Assembly (NCBI RefSeq): GCF_026342355.1 | Contig: NZ_JAPEMV010000002.1 | Span: 930,001 to 994,000, forward strand | Length of the DNA stretch: 64,000 nt | Origin: Streptomyces sp. NBC_00249 | GTDB taxonomy: Bacteria > Actinomycetota > Actinomycetes > Streptomycetales > Streptomycetaceae | Direction of reading: 5' to 3' | Part shown: positions 27,756 to 35,544 of the stretch, piece after piece | Layout: every line of letters starts with the position of its first letter | Position numbering within the stretch: the stretch's first letter is position 1 | Translations under genes and position numbers: made by a program | Notes under the pieces: generated by a model | The model's database searches: none | Seen by the model: only the letters and a program-made list of their open reading frames with translations | Told to the model about the DNA's origin: nothing

Positions 27756-28942
27756 CAGGGGGCGCCGATGTGCTGGGCAAATCGACGCAGGCCCGGGATA
27801 TCGCCGTTGAGGGTCAGCAGCTCGCTGGCGATGGCACGGACCTTCGGGCGGCGCACCTCCTCCGGCGCGTACTTCTCCATCGCCCGCAGCGCGGAAAATG
27901 CGCGCCCCGGCTCGCCTTCGTCCTTGAATACCCGGCAGACGTCCATCATCATCCGGGCCCGGCGCTCCGCGTTCGGCAGCCGCAGCGGATCAACCTGGGA
28001 CGCGTACCTGAGGGCCTCGCCACCCTCGCCGAGGGCATGGTGGACGCTGATCCGGAAAAGCCTCGTGTGGTCGGGACTGAACACGCCCGGGATGTAGAGC
28101 TTCCTGGTCTCGGTCTCCTTCCGGGACGCGGTTTCCTCGGCCTCGCCCAGGAACCCCAGGGCCTGGCCTTTCCAGCCTGCCTGGGCCGAACTGTAGGACG
28201 CGGTGAGAAGGAGCACGCCGCGCATGGCCAGGTGATCCGGAGAACGCTCGTCCAGGTTCGAGACAGCGGCCTGGAGTTGGTCCACAGACGCCTCGTACTC
28301 ACCGGCCCGGCGCATCGAGATGGCCATGGAATGCGCGGCCTCACCCATGATCACCGGGTTCCCCGACATACGGGCATGGGTGCGTGCCCGGTCTGCGGCG
28401 ATCCAGGCGTACTGCTGATGATTCTTGATCGCCAACTGGGCCAGCAGGACGTGCGCGCGTGCCGTGACGTCATGAGCACCCGAGGCAGAAGCAGCCGAAA
28501 TGAGGCGAGGCAGGTTCTTCCCGAGCCTCACGTACTGCGCCTCATGAAAGAGATCCCTGGCCTGGGCGAGCCCGGTGACCAGGGCTTCCCGTGAGACTGG
28601 CTGTGCTTCGGGGAGATGGAAGATGGAGCGCTCGACCAGGGCGCGGGAATCCCCCTCCGCGAACGCCGGCGAAGGGAGCGCGACGGACAGCCCTGCTCCC
28701 AGCCCCAGGGCCAGCATTCGGCGTCTGTGCAGCACGTCATTTCCTCCAAGCCCCACGTCTTCACCGGACAGCCCAAGGAGATCACAGCAGGCGCCGAGCG
28801 TGTCGTCATCTGGGCGGACCTTGTTGCTCTCCACTCTCGACACCCATGACGCGGAGTATCCGACGGCCTTGCCGACGGCCCCCTGCGACATCCTCCTGGC
28901 ATTCCGAGCTTGCCGCAGCACTTCCCCCAGCGAATCGCCCAT
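27755..28942 (-). CDS. XRE-family regulator with TPR-like C-terminal domain
   Basis: A 395-residue protein. The helix-turn-helix is near residues 1-60: LGEVLRQARNARRMSQGAVG then GYSASWVSRVES. Residues 75-100 form a hydrophobic stretch (RRRMLALGLGAGLSVALPSP) seen in many Streptomyces proteins of this type. The rest is helical repeats like TPR (ARAHVLLAQLAIKNHQQYAW, ISMRRAGEYEASVDQLQAAV), which in related regulators sense peptides or partner proteins. ATG at 28942 starts the HTH; longer frames lack support. It is divergent from the peptide locus at 29128-30565 and is the likely regulator of it. Confidence 0.85.
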   Translation of the reverse strand: MGDSLGEVLRQARNARRMSQGAVGKAVGYSASWVSRVESNKVRPDDDTLGACCDLLGLSGEDVGLGGNDVLHRRRMLALGLGAGLSVALPSPAFAEGDSRALVERSIFHLPEAQPVSREALVTGLAQARDLFHEAQYVRLGKNLPRLISAASASGAHDVTARAHVLLAQLAIKNHQQYAWIAADRARTHARMSGNPVIMGEAAHSMAISMRRAGEYEASVDQLQAAVSNLDERSPDHLAMRGVLLLTASYSSAQAGWKGQALGFLGEAEETASRKETETRKLYIPGVFSPDHTRLFRISVHHALGEGGEALRYASQVDPLRLPNAERRARMMMDVCRVFKDEGEPGRAFSALRAMEKYAPEEVRRPKVRAIASELLTLNGDIPGLRRFAQHIGAP

Positions 28943-29127
28943 GCACAGAGTGTGCCGATCCGCGCACAGGCTTTGCAGGCCCTTCGTCAGACATAGTCCG
29001 AACGGGCCCGGCCGCGTTGACTGTTCATCACGCCGCCCCCGCTGGGCGGTTGGTCCCGCTGCGTCCCTCCGATGACAGGAGCGAAGAAGTTCATGCACCG
29101 CACCGAGACGGAGCCGGAGGACGCGAC
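28943..29127. promoter_or_regulatory. Divergent promoter region of the putative peptide locus
   Basis: 185 bases between the regulator start and the GTG of the 77-aa gene. No clear -35/-10 pair could be fixed; TTGACT near 29018 is a possible -35 for the plus side. The placement makes it the expected target of the XRE regulator. Confidence 0.4.
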
Positions 29128-29361
29128 GTGATCAGTGCTCCCCGCCCCGCCGCGCACCAGAAACTCCCGCCGTGGCTGCAAGAAGGCGCCCGGGTCTTCG
29201 ACCCCGGCCGGGAACGGGAGGCCATCGTCCAGTTCATCGGCGACTACGAGGACCCGGCCACACGCCGCTTCATGAAGAACGCCGTCTTCCTGCGACCCGA
29301 AGGCGGCGGCCGGGAATGGATCGTCGCCCCGGAGGCCCTCCGCCCGGCAGACGCCCGCTGA
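29128..29361 (+). CDS. Small SH3-like protein of the REW type
   Basis: A 77-residue protein too short to assign a reaction. The GTG at 29128 has GGAGG seven bases upstream, a strong signal. The sequence PPWLQEGARVFDPGREREA, then YEDPATRRFMKNAVFLRP and GGGREWIVAPEALRP, is a small beta-barrel-like pattern. Many Streptomyces small proteins end with a similar LRP-x-GGREW-x-xx-xxLRP motif and sit beside XRE regulators. It is the first gene of the plus-strand set that includes the 47-aa peptide and the HExxH enzyme, with a gap of 103 bases before the peptide. It may be an accessory or leader-binding protein (inference). Confidence 0.75.
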   Translation: MISAPRPAAHQKLPPWLQEGARVFDPGREREAIVQFIGDYEDPATRRFMKNAVFLRPEGGGREWIVAPEALRPADAR

Positions 29362-29464
29362 CCCCCACAGACTCCCGCCTCGTGTTCCTACGGCCCGGGG
29401 CGGGTCACGACCTCCGGCCGGAGTCCCCGGCGGGAGAACTCAACCAGATCCAGGAGGAATCATC

Positions 29465-29608
29465 ATGAGCGAGAAGAACGAGACAGCGGCCACCGAGACC
29501 AACGTCAAGCAGGCGGACACCATCCGTGACAACGTCGCCGCTTTCCGGGGCGAGGACAACGTCTCGATGATGGGCGGCTGGACCGACGCGGCCCCCGCCG
29601 CCGAGTAG
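29465..29608 (+). CDS. 47-aa peptide, putative RiPP precursor
   Basis: A short gene with AGGAGG seven bases before its ATG, one of the best ribosome binding sites in the window. The 47 residues start with an acidic, Lys/Glu/Thr-rich leader-like half (MSEKNETAATETNVKQ) and end in a distinct half with FRGEDNVSMMGGWTDAAPAA. It has no Cys, so it is not a lanthipeptide or disulfide peptide. No signal peptide. A 10-base hairpin lies between it and the HExxH enzyme gene, typical of precursor genes that must be made in excess. Function as substrate of that enzyme is inferred from order and family knowledge. Confidence 0.7.
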   Translation: MSEKNETAATETNVKQADTIRDNVAAFRGEDNVSMMGGWTDAAPAAE

Positions 29609-29635
29609 CCTCCGCCGCGCGCACCTGTCCCATGG

Positions 29636-29670
29636 CGTGCCCCGGGCGAGCGCAATTCGTCCGGGGCACG
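29636..29670 (+). terminator. Attenuating hairpin between peptide and HExxH enzyme genes
   Basis: Perfect 10-base arms CGTGCCCCGG (29636-29645) and CCGGGGCACG (29661-29670) with a 15-base loop, followed by TTT. Located 27 bases after the peptide stop and 31 before the enzyme start. Confidence 0.7.
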
Positions 29671-29701
29671 TTTCCAGCCTCTCATCGAACAGGAGCATTC
29701 C

Positions 29702-30565
29702 GTGCGCTTCCTCAACGTGCACCACGCCCGCGAGACGATCGGCCGCCTGGCCCATGCCCTGGACGGTGGACACCCCTCGCCCGACGACCTGCCCGCGGCC
29801 TACCGCCGCAGCATCGCCGGCATGCGGCCTATCGCGCCGCCGGCCGCCGGTATCCGTCTGTCCTTCAAGAACGACCCGTGGGGCCGCAACCTGGTCGGTA
29901 ACAAGACCTTCGAGAACATCTTCGAGGGTCTGACCCCCACCCCCGAAGACCAGCGCGTCCAGTGGGGCCGCGACTTCAAACGCGCCGTCGTCTACACACG
30001 TGACCTGGTACCGGACCTCGGCGCCCTGGTGGACCTGGTCGTCACAGACGCCGTCCTGTTCAGCTCGGCCAACAAGGGCGGCGGCTCCTCCTCTCACCTG
30101 CCCGGCCTGATCAGCATGAGCCCCGGCGACGACTGGACCGTCCACGACTTCGCCGATTCCCTCGTACACGAGGCGGTCCACCTGAACGTGTTCCTCGCGG
30201 ACATGGCCTACCGCCTCTACACCCGGCCCACGAAGGAGCTCGGGGCCGACGGGTACCAGGTCGTATCAGCGGTGAAGTTCGGGCAGATGCGCCCGCTCGA
30301 CAAGGCGTTCCATTCCGCTGTGGTGGCCCCGCCTCTGATGTTCATGCAGGCCAAGCGCGGGGAGACGGAGCTGGTCGACAAGTTCCGCGCCTCGCTGCGT
30401 GAGTGCACTGACGGCCTTCTGAACAAGATCGAGTACTTCACTCCGTACGGGCAGCTCCTCGTCCAGGAACTGCGAGCGTTCACCGACGACTACGACATGG
30501 ACCGCGTCGCCGAGTCGATCTCCGGCCAGGACTTCGCGCACTGGGACCTGGCCGGCGCGGCCTGA
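29702..30565 (+). CDS. HExxH-motif putative peptide-modifying enzyme (2-oxoglutarate-type beta-hydroxylase family)
   Basis: A 287-residue protein. The motif HEAVH is at residues 156-160, in a helix after DDWTVHDFADSLV. Downstream RPLDKAFHSAVVAP gives Arg197-Pro198 and His204, matching the RPx(n)LHG pattern that supplies the third metal ligand in the family named HExxH motif or aKG-HExxH-type peptide beta-hydroxylase in RiPP clusters. These look like metalloproteases but recent work assigns some to oxygen- and 2-oxoglutarate-dependent beta-hydroxylation of precursor peptides. No signal peptide or membrane span. GTG at 29702 has AGGAG six bases upstream. The 47-aa peptide just upstream is the obvious candidate substrate. 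A protease role cannot be excluded by sequence. Confidence 0.8.
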   Translation: MRFLNVHHARETIGRLAHALDGGHPSPDDLPAAYRRSIAGMRPIAPPAAGIRLSFKNDPWGRNLVGNKTFENIFEGLTPTPEDQRVQWGRDFKRAVVYTRDLVPDLGALVDLVVTDAVLFSSANKGGGSSSHLPGLISMSPGDDWTVHDFADSLVHEAVHLNVFLADMAYRLYTRPTKELGADGYQVVSAVKFGQMRPLDKAFHSAVVAPPLMFMQAKRGETELVDKFRASLRECTDGLLNKIEYFTPYGQLLVQELRAFTDDYDMDRVAESISGQDFAHWDLAGAA

Positions 30566-30568
30566 CGG

Positions 30569-31240
30569 CTACAGCTCCAGGCTGATCCCGGCGTCCCGTG
30601 CAAGGGCCAGGGCCAGGTCCAGCGCCCCCGGCCCCTGCACGGCGGCGCCCCTCATGTGTGCGGCACCGCCCACGTCCGTGAGTGTGCAGTCCTCGAACCG
30701 CACACGCTGGATCTGGACGTTGCCGAACTGGGCGCCGGTCAGGTCGCACGACCTGAACAGCACGTCGCGCAGCTCGGCGAACTGGAAGTCGGACTGCGAC
30801 AGATTGCAGCCCTCGAACAGGACGGCCTTGAACTTGGAGTGCCTCCACAGCGACATGTCCGCCCGGGTGCTCTCGAACCTCACGTCGTTGAAGTGCGATT
30901 TCGACCAGGAGGCACCGGTCAGCCGACTGGCGGCGACCTCGGCGCGCACCAGTGAGGTGTCCTGGGCCCGCAGCGTCGCGAAATCGCAGGTCTGGAAGAC
31001 GGTGTCGGAGAACACGACCTGTCGCAGGCCCGCCCCCGTGAACCGTACGCCTTCGAACCGGGACTGCTCGACCTCCACCAGCTCGACCGCGTGGCCGGCG
31101 AGCACGTCACCGCTGTACTCCACCCCCCGGATCATCGCGTCCTCCACGAGGGCGTCATCAGGATGCCGGGCAGGACGGAGAGATGCCGGGAGACGCGACT
31201 TCTGGGGGTTCCTCGGGCGCACTGCGGTCACGGAGGGCAT
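30569..31240 (-). CDS. Pentapeptide-repeat protein
   Basis: A 223-residue protein whose residues 45-200 follow the five-residue pattern of the right-handed quadrilateral beta-helix, with Phe or Leu at the centre: SRFEGVRFTGAGLRQVVFSD, TSLVRAEVAASRLTGASWSK, CNLSQSDFQFAELRDVLFRS, CDLTGAQFGNVQIQRVRFED. N-terminal 40 residues are basic and unstructured. The start at ATG 31240 is preferred over a longer frame. It is convergent with the HExxH gene, three bases between stops. Some pentapeptide proteins (Qnr, McbG) protect gyrase and serve as immunity factors, but many have no known role. Confidence 0.85.
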   Translation of the reverse strand: MPSVTAVRPRNPQKSRLPASLRPARHPDDALVEDAMIRGVEYSGDVLAGHAVELVEVEQSRFEGVRFTGAGLRQVVFSDTVFQTCDFATLRAQDTSLVRAEVAASRLTGASWSKSHFNDVRFESTRADMSLWRHSKFKAVLFEGCNLSQSDFQFAELRDVLFRSCDLTGAQFGNVQIQRVRFEDCTLTDVGGAAHMRGAAVQGPGALDLALALARDAGISLEL

Positions 31241-31382
31241 GGCGCCGGAGCCTAGCAGCGGGAACACGCCCTCGAACCGGAGTCCACCCCCATCGGGTGA
31301 GCCGACACCCCGACCGTCCCGATGCCTCTGCGGGCGAGCCCGCACCCGGTCCGTGTTCCGGGGGCGGGGCCTTCGGCGTGTC

Positions 31383-33206
31383 CTAGACCGGGCTCCAGCG
31401 CTGGGAGGCCTCGCCGGCGCACCGCGATGTGTTCAGGCCGCCCGCCATGGGGAGGTCGAGGCAGCCGCCGCCGAGGTCGGAGCGGAGGCTGCCGTCGGGG
31501 CCGGTGCGCCAGATCCGGCCGATGTCCTGGGCGCAGTCGCCGACGAAGACGGCCTGGCCGAGGCCGTTGGAGTACAGGCACGCGCCGGACTGCTCGTTGA
31601 CCAGCTTGAAGCTGCCGTCGCCCCGGCCGCGTACGGTCCAGCGGGCGGAGCCGTCCGAGCAGGAGCCGTGGTCGGAGGAGCCGTAGACCTGGGTGATGCA
31701 GTCGCCGTTGTCGCCGTTGCGGTAGCGGTGGGTGCCGGAGGCGGGGGGCGGCGGGGCCGGGGCGGGCGGCGGGGCGGCCGTGGTCTTGCCGCCGCCGGAG
31801 CCGGTGGAGGTGGAGGTGGAGGGGCCGCCGGAGCCGCCGCCGTTGCCGGTCGCCGGGCCCGGGTTCGGGCCCGGGGCGGGGGTGTTGCCGGGGCCGCCGG
31901 ACGCCGCCGGGGGCTGGGGCGTGGCCGAGGCGGCCTGGGCCGGGTCACCGCTCGGGGAGGCCGAGGGGGACGGCGTACCGGACGGGCCGGCGGAGGAGGG
32001 GGCCTGGGCCGGTGCCGACGGGTTGGCGGGCGCCGAGACCGAGGCGGGCGGGGAGCCGGCCGGTCCCGCCTGGGGTGAGCCGGTGTGCGGCAGGTACTGG
32101 ATGGCCAGGGTGGTGCCGCCCGCGACCACGACGACGGGGAACACGGCGAGCAGGACGCGGGTGCGGCGGCGTTCGGGGCGCCGCTTCGGCTGCTCCGTAC
32201 GCGGCTCGGCCACCACCGGCTCGGGCGCGGGGACCGCCTCCGGCTCCGGCTTCGTGCCCGCGAGCGGGAGGGTCGGTACGTCGACGTCCTGGACGTCCGC
32301 CGCGAAGGCGGCCCGCTCGAACAACCGCCCGCTGATGGCGTCCGGCCACAGCGGGGTGGTGAACGGCCCGCGCCGGGAGGCCCGTTCGAGGAGCTGGGCG
32401 GCGGTGGGGCGGTCCTCGGGGTCCTTGGCGAGGCAGGTCCCGACGAGCTCGGCGAGGTCCGCGTCCAGCTCGCGCAGGGGCTCCAGATCCGGTTCCTCGT
32501 GGACGATGCGGTACAGCACGCCGTGCCCCGACTCGTCGCCGAACGGCGGCTGCCCGGACGCCGCGTACGCGAGCACCGAGCCCAGCGCGAACACGTCGGT
32601 GGCGCCGCTCTGGCCCTTCTTGCCCGAGGCCTGTTCGGGCGCCATGTAGGCGGGGGTGCCGACGACCATGCCGGTGCGGGTCAGCTGGCTCTGCTCGGCG
32701 GCCCGGGCGATGCCGAAGTCGATGAGGGTGAGCCCGTCCGAGGTCAGCATGACGTTGGACGGCTTGAGGTCCCGGTGCACCATGTCCAGCGCGTGCACCT
32801 GCGCCAGGCCCGCCGCGGCCTCCTTGAGCAGCAGCCACAGGGCCCGCGCGGGCAGCGGGCCGCCGTGCAGGTCGACGGCCTCCCGCAGGGTGATCCCGGG
32901 GACGTAGGCGGTGGCGAACCACGGGGGCCGCGCGGTGCGGTCGCTGGCCAGCAGCGGGGTGGTGGCGCCGGCGGGCAGCCGGGCGAGGTTGTCCAGCTCG
33001 TGCCCGAAGCGGCGTACGAAGTCCGCGTCCTCGCCGACGACGGAGGAGAGCAACTGCTTGACGGCGACGTACCGGCCGTCCTGGACCCCTAGGTACACCC
33101 GGCCCATTCCGCCGGCCCCGAGACGTCCCGCCAGCGGTATCGGACCGATCCGGCGCGGATCGTCCGCCTCCAGCGGCTCCGCCCCGCTCCCCGTCAGCTC
33201 TAACAC
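31383..33206 (-). CDS. Membrane Ser/Thr protein kinase with extracellular ricin-like domain
   Basis: A 607-residue Hanks-type kinase. Residues 20-275 are the catalytic domain: glycine loop LGAGGMGRVYLG, Lys in YVAVKQL, HRDLKPSNVM, DFGIARA and APEQASGKKG. A juxtamembrane Pro/Arg-rich part leads to one membrane span near residue 350 (RVLLAVFPVVVVAGGTTLAI). Outside is a long Ser/Pro/Gly linker and, from about residue 480, a domain with paired Cys and repeated W motifs (SARWTVRGRGDGSFKLVNEQ, CLDLPMAGGLNTSRC, QRWSPV), like a RICIN beta-trefoil that binds sugars. It may sense wall glycans. GTG start at 33206. Confidence 0.92.
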   Translation of the reverse strand: MLELTGSGAEPLEADDPRRIGPIPLAGRLGAGGMGRVYLGVQDGRYVAVKQLLSSVVGEDADFVRRFGHELDNLARLPAGATTPLLASDRTARPPWFATAYVPGITLREAVDLHGGPLPARALWLLLKEAAAGLAQVHALDMVHRDLKPSNVMLTSDGLTLIDFGIARAAEQSQLTRTGMVVGTPAYMAPEQASGKKGQSGATDVFALGSVLAYAASGQPPFGDESGHGVLYRIVHEEPDLEPLRELDADLAELVGTCLAKDPEDRPTAAQLLERASRRGPFTTPLWPDAISGRLFERAAFAADVQDVDVPTLPLAGTKPEPEAVPAPEPVVAEPRTEQPKRRPERRRTRVLLAVFPVVVVAGGTTLAIQYLPHTGSPQAGPAGSPPASVSAPANPSAPAQAPSSAGPSGTPSPSASPSGDPAQAASATPQPPAASGGPGNTPAPGPNPGPATGNGGGSGGPSTSTSTGSGGGKTTAAPPPAPAPPPPASGTHRYRNGDNGDCITQVYGSSDHGSCSDGSARWTVRGRGDGSFKLVNEQSGACLYSNGLGQAVFVGDCAQDIGRIWRTGPDGSLRSDLGGGCLDLPMAGGLNTSRCAGEASQRWSPV

Positions 33207-33397
33207 GTCAGCCCCGTCAGTATTGGAATCAGTTTCCGGAAATCTACCCGACGCCCGTGCGGGGCCAACGGCCCGCGGCCGTCCGGGATTTGGACTCGTC
33301 CCGTCCGGCGGGGGCGGCGCAGGTCAGGGGCGCCTCAGGGTCGGGTGGGGGGCGTCCCCGATGGTGTGGCGATCTTGCCGGCGGCAGGCTTGCGGAC

Positions 33398-34522
33398 ATG
33401 ACGAACCCCGTGAACTCCACCCGCCGCTCCGCCCGTTGGATCTCCCTCGCCGTCGCCGGCGCGGCCGTCGCCTCGCTCGCCGGGGCCGCGCTGCCCGCCT
33501 CGGCCGCCTCGGCCGCCGAGCGGCAGCCGGCCCCGCAGGTGGGCGTCGGCACGCTCCACGAGCGCCACCCCGTCGACGCGGCCGCGCTGGCGAAGCTGAT
33601 GGCCCCGGACGACATCGCGAACGGCACGACGGTGCGGGTGACCGGGCCCGGAGTCCGCTTCAGAGAGACGGCCGGGCCCGTCTCCGCGGACCCGGCCGCC
33701 TCGGTCCGGATCGGCAGCATGACGAAGATGTTCACCTCCACCGTGGTCCTCCAGCTGGTCGCCGAGGGCCGGTTCGCCCTCGACACCCCGATCCGCGAGA
33801 TCCTCCCCGAGACCGTCCCGGCGGACTGGGCCCCGATCACCGTCGGCCAGCTGCTGAGCCACACCAGCGGGCTGCGCGCGCCCTGCGAGCCCCTGGACGA
33901 CAACACCGGCCTCACCCCGGAGCGCATCGTCCACGCCTGGACGAGCTGCCCGACGAAGCCCGAATTCCCGGTCACCGGCCAGCAGTACAACGGCGGCAAC
34001 TACTTCCTCCTCGGCCTCGCGATCGAGAAGGCCACCGGGAACTCCTACGCGGACGAGGTGCAGCGGCGCATCGCCCGCCCGCTCGGCCTGCGCCACACCT
34101 ACGTCCCCCGGTCCGGGGACCAGGCCATGCCGACCCCGTCGCTGGCCGCGCCCGAGCCGAAGGACCCGTGGGCCTGGGCCGAGGGCGGCATGATCTCCAA
34201 CGCCCCCGACCTGGAACGGTTCATGAAGGCCCTGCTGGGCGGCCGGCTGCTGCCGCCGGCCCAGCAGGCGCAGCTCTTCGTCAAGTCGAAGCTCCCGAAG
34301 ATGCAGGCGCTGCCGTACAGCGCGGGCGGGCTGGCGTACTACACGCTGAGCGACGGCACCGAGGTCTGGGGCAAGACCGGCAGCATGGCCGCGTACACGA
34401 GCGGAGCCTTCGCCACCGCCGACGGGAGCAGGGTCGTCACGTACTCCTTCCTCCCCAAGCCGGGCGTGACGCAGAACGCCGCCATCGGCCGGGTCGTCGG
34501 CCTCGTCGAAGCGGCCCTCTGA
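33398..34522 (+). CDS. Secreted serine hydrolase, D-alanyl-D-alanine carboxypeptidase / class C beta-lactamase fold
   Basis: A 374-residue exported enzyme. A signal peptide with RRSARWISLAVAGAAVASLA ends near ASAA at residue 40. The penicillin-binding fold motifs are complete: SMTK (SxxK) near residue 108, QYNGGNY supplying the Tyr-x-Asn near residue 195, and GKTG near residue 327. Such enzymes (R61 type) trim D-Ala from peptidoglycan stems or act as esterases; the substrate is uncertain. Divergent from the kinase gene with a 190-base gap containing no other gene. Confidence 0.88.
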   Translation: MTNPVNSTRRSARWISLAVAGAAVASLAGAALPASAASAAERQPAPQVGVGTLHERHPVDAAALAKLMAPDDIANGTTVRVTGPGVRFRETAGPVSADPAASVRIGSMTKMFTSTVVLQLVAEGRFALDTPIREILPETVPADWAPITVGQLLSHTSGLRAPCEPLDDNTGLTPERIVHAWTSCPTKPEFPVTGQQYNGGNYFLLGLAIEKATGNSYADEVQRRIARPLGLRHTYVPRSGDQAMPTPSLAAPEPKDPWAWAEGGMISNAPDLERFMKALLGGRLLPPAQQAQLFVKSKLPKMQALPYSAGGLAYYTLSDGTEVWGKTGSMAAYTSGAFATADGSRVVTYSFLPKPGVTQNAAIGRVVGLVEAAL

Positions 34523-34529
34523 GCAGGCC

Positions 34530-34546
34530 CCGGGCGGAGCGCCCGG
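34530..34546 (+). terminator. Short hairpin after serine hydrolase gene
   Basis: Arms CCGGGCG and CGCCCGG with a GAG loop, eight bases after the stop codon. Short but GC-pure. Confidence 0.45.
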
Positions 34547-34602
34547 CCGCCCGTGCCGGAAACGGGCTGGCGGAAGGGGCGCCGCACCGGCAGGATCCGG
34601 CC

Positions 34603-35367
34603 ATGATCCTTTCTCATGATGTGGACGGGCCCGCCGACGGTCCCGCGGTCGTCCTGCTGCACTCCTCCGTGTGCGACCGGCGGATGTGGGACCCCCAGTG
34701 GGGCCCGCTCGCCGAAGCCGGATTCCGGCTGATCCGGGCCGACTTCAGGACCTGCGGGGACAGCCCCGCCGCCGTGGCCCCGTACAGCGACGGCGGGGAC
34801 GTCCTCGCGCTGCTGGACTCCCTCGGCATCGGGCGGGCCGCCTTCGTCGGCTCCTCCTACGGCGGCCGGGTCGCGCTGGGGCTCGCCGCCCTGCACCCGG
34901 AGCGGGTGTCGCGCCTGGCCCTGCTCTGCCCGGCCCGGCCCGGGCTGCGGCCGGACGGCCCGGAGGTCCGGGCGTTCGGGGAGGCGGAGGACGCCCTGGT
35001 GGCCGCCGGTGACCTGGAGGGCGCGGGCGAGCTGACGGCCCGCACCTGGCTCGGCCCGGACGCCGACGGGGCGGCGCGCGCGGCCGTACGGGAGATGGCG
35101 GTCGGCAACCTGAGGGGCGCCCTGGCCGCCACCGGGGACCACGAACTCCCGGAGCCCCCGGTCGACCTGACCACCGTCACCGCCCCCACCCTGGCCGTCG
35201 GCGGCGCCCACGACCTCCCCGACTACCGCCGCATCCCGGCCGACGTCGCCGCGCTCGTCCCGGGCGCCACCCACCTGGAACTCCCCTGGGCGGGCCACCT
35301 GCCGTCCCTGGAGCGCCCGTCGGAGATCACCGCCCTCCTCCTGGACTTCCTCCACCCGATCCGGTGA
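34603..35367 (+). CDS. Alpha/beta hydrolase
   Basis: A 254-residue cytoplasmic hydrolase. The oxyanion loop is VVLLHSSVCDRRMWD near residue 18 (HS instead of the common HG), the nucleophile elbow is FVGSSYGGRVAL (Ser near residue 88), the acid is probably in VGGAHDLPDY and the catalytic His in LPWAGHLPSLERP. The general layout fits esterases or lactonases of the RsbQ/3-oxoadipate enol-lactonase type. Substrate unknown. The start ATG 34603 has CAGGATCC upstream, a weak ribosome site. Confidence 0.85.
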   Translation: MILSHDVDGPADGPAVVLLHSSVCDRRMWDPQWGPLAEAGFRLIRADFRTCGDSPAAVAPYSDGGDVLALLDSLGIGRAAFVGSSYGGRVALGLAALHPERVSRLALLCPARPGLRPDGPEVRAFGEAEDALVAAGDLEGAGELTARTWLGPDADGAARAAVREMAVGNLRGALAATGDHELPEPPVDLTTVTAPTLAVGGAHDLPDYRRIPADVAALVPGATHLELPWAGHLPSLERPSEITALLLDFLHPIR

Positions 35368-35544
35368 ACCGGGCGCCTTCGGACCAGCTCCTGGAGGCGG
35401 GCGGCCCGCCCAGGAAGCAGCCGAAGCCGGCCGGGCCGGAGGCCTGAATCCGCAGGACGGGACCTGGCCGAAAAAAATCGGCTGCGGCTTCGTGAGCCCG
35501 CCCCTAGCGTCGTACTCGCCAGTAACTTACGAGGCGGGAGCGAC

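Noticed and set aside
29405..30181. 258-codon minus-strand frame opposite the peptide and HExxH genes
   Set aside because: Composition typical of antisense shadow; it has no domain, and the plus-strand frames carry ribosome sites and the HExxH motif.
29702..30565. Reading the HExxH protein as a secreted zinc metalloprotease
   Set aside because: No signal peptide, no propeptide, and the later RPLDKAFH segment fits the peptide-modification family better; kept only as an alternative.
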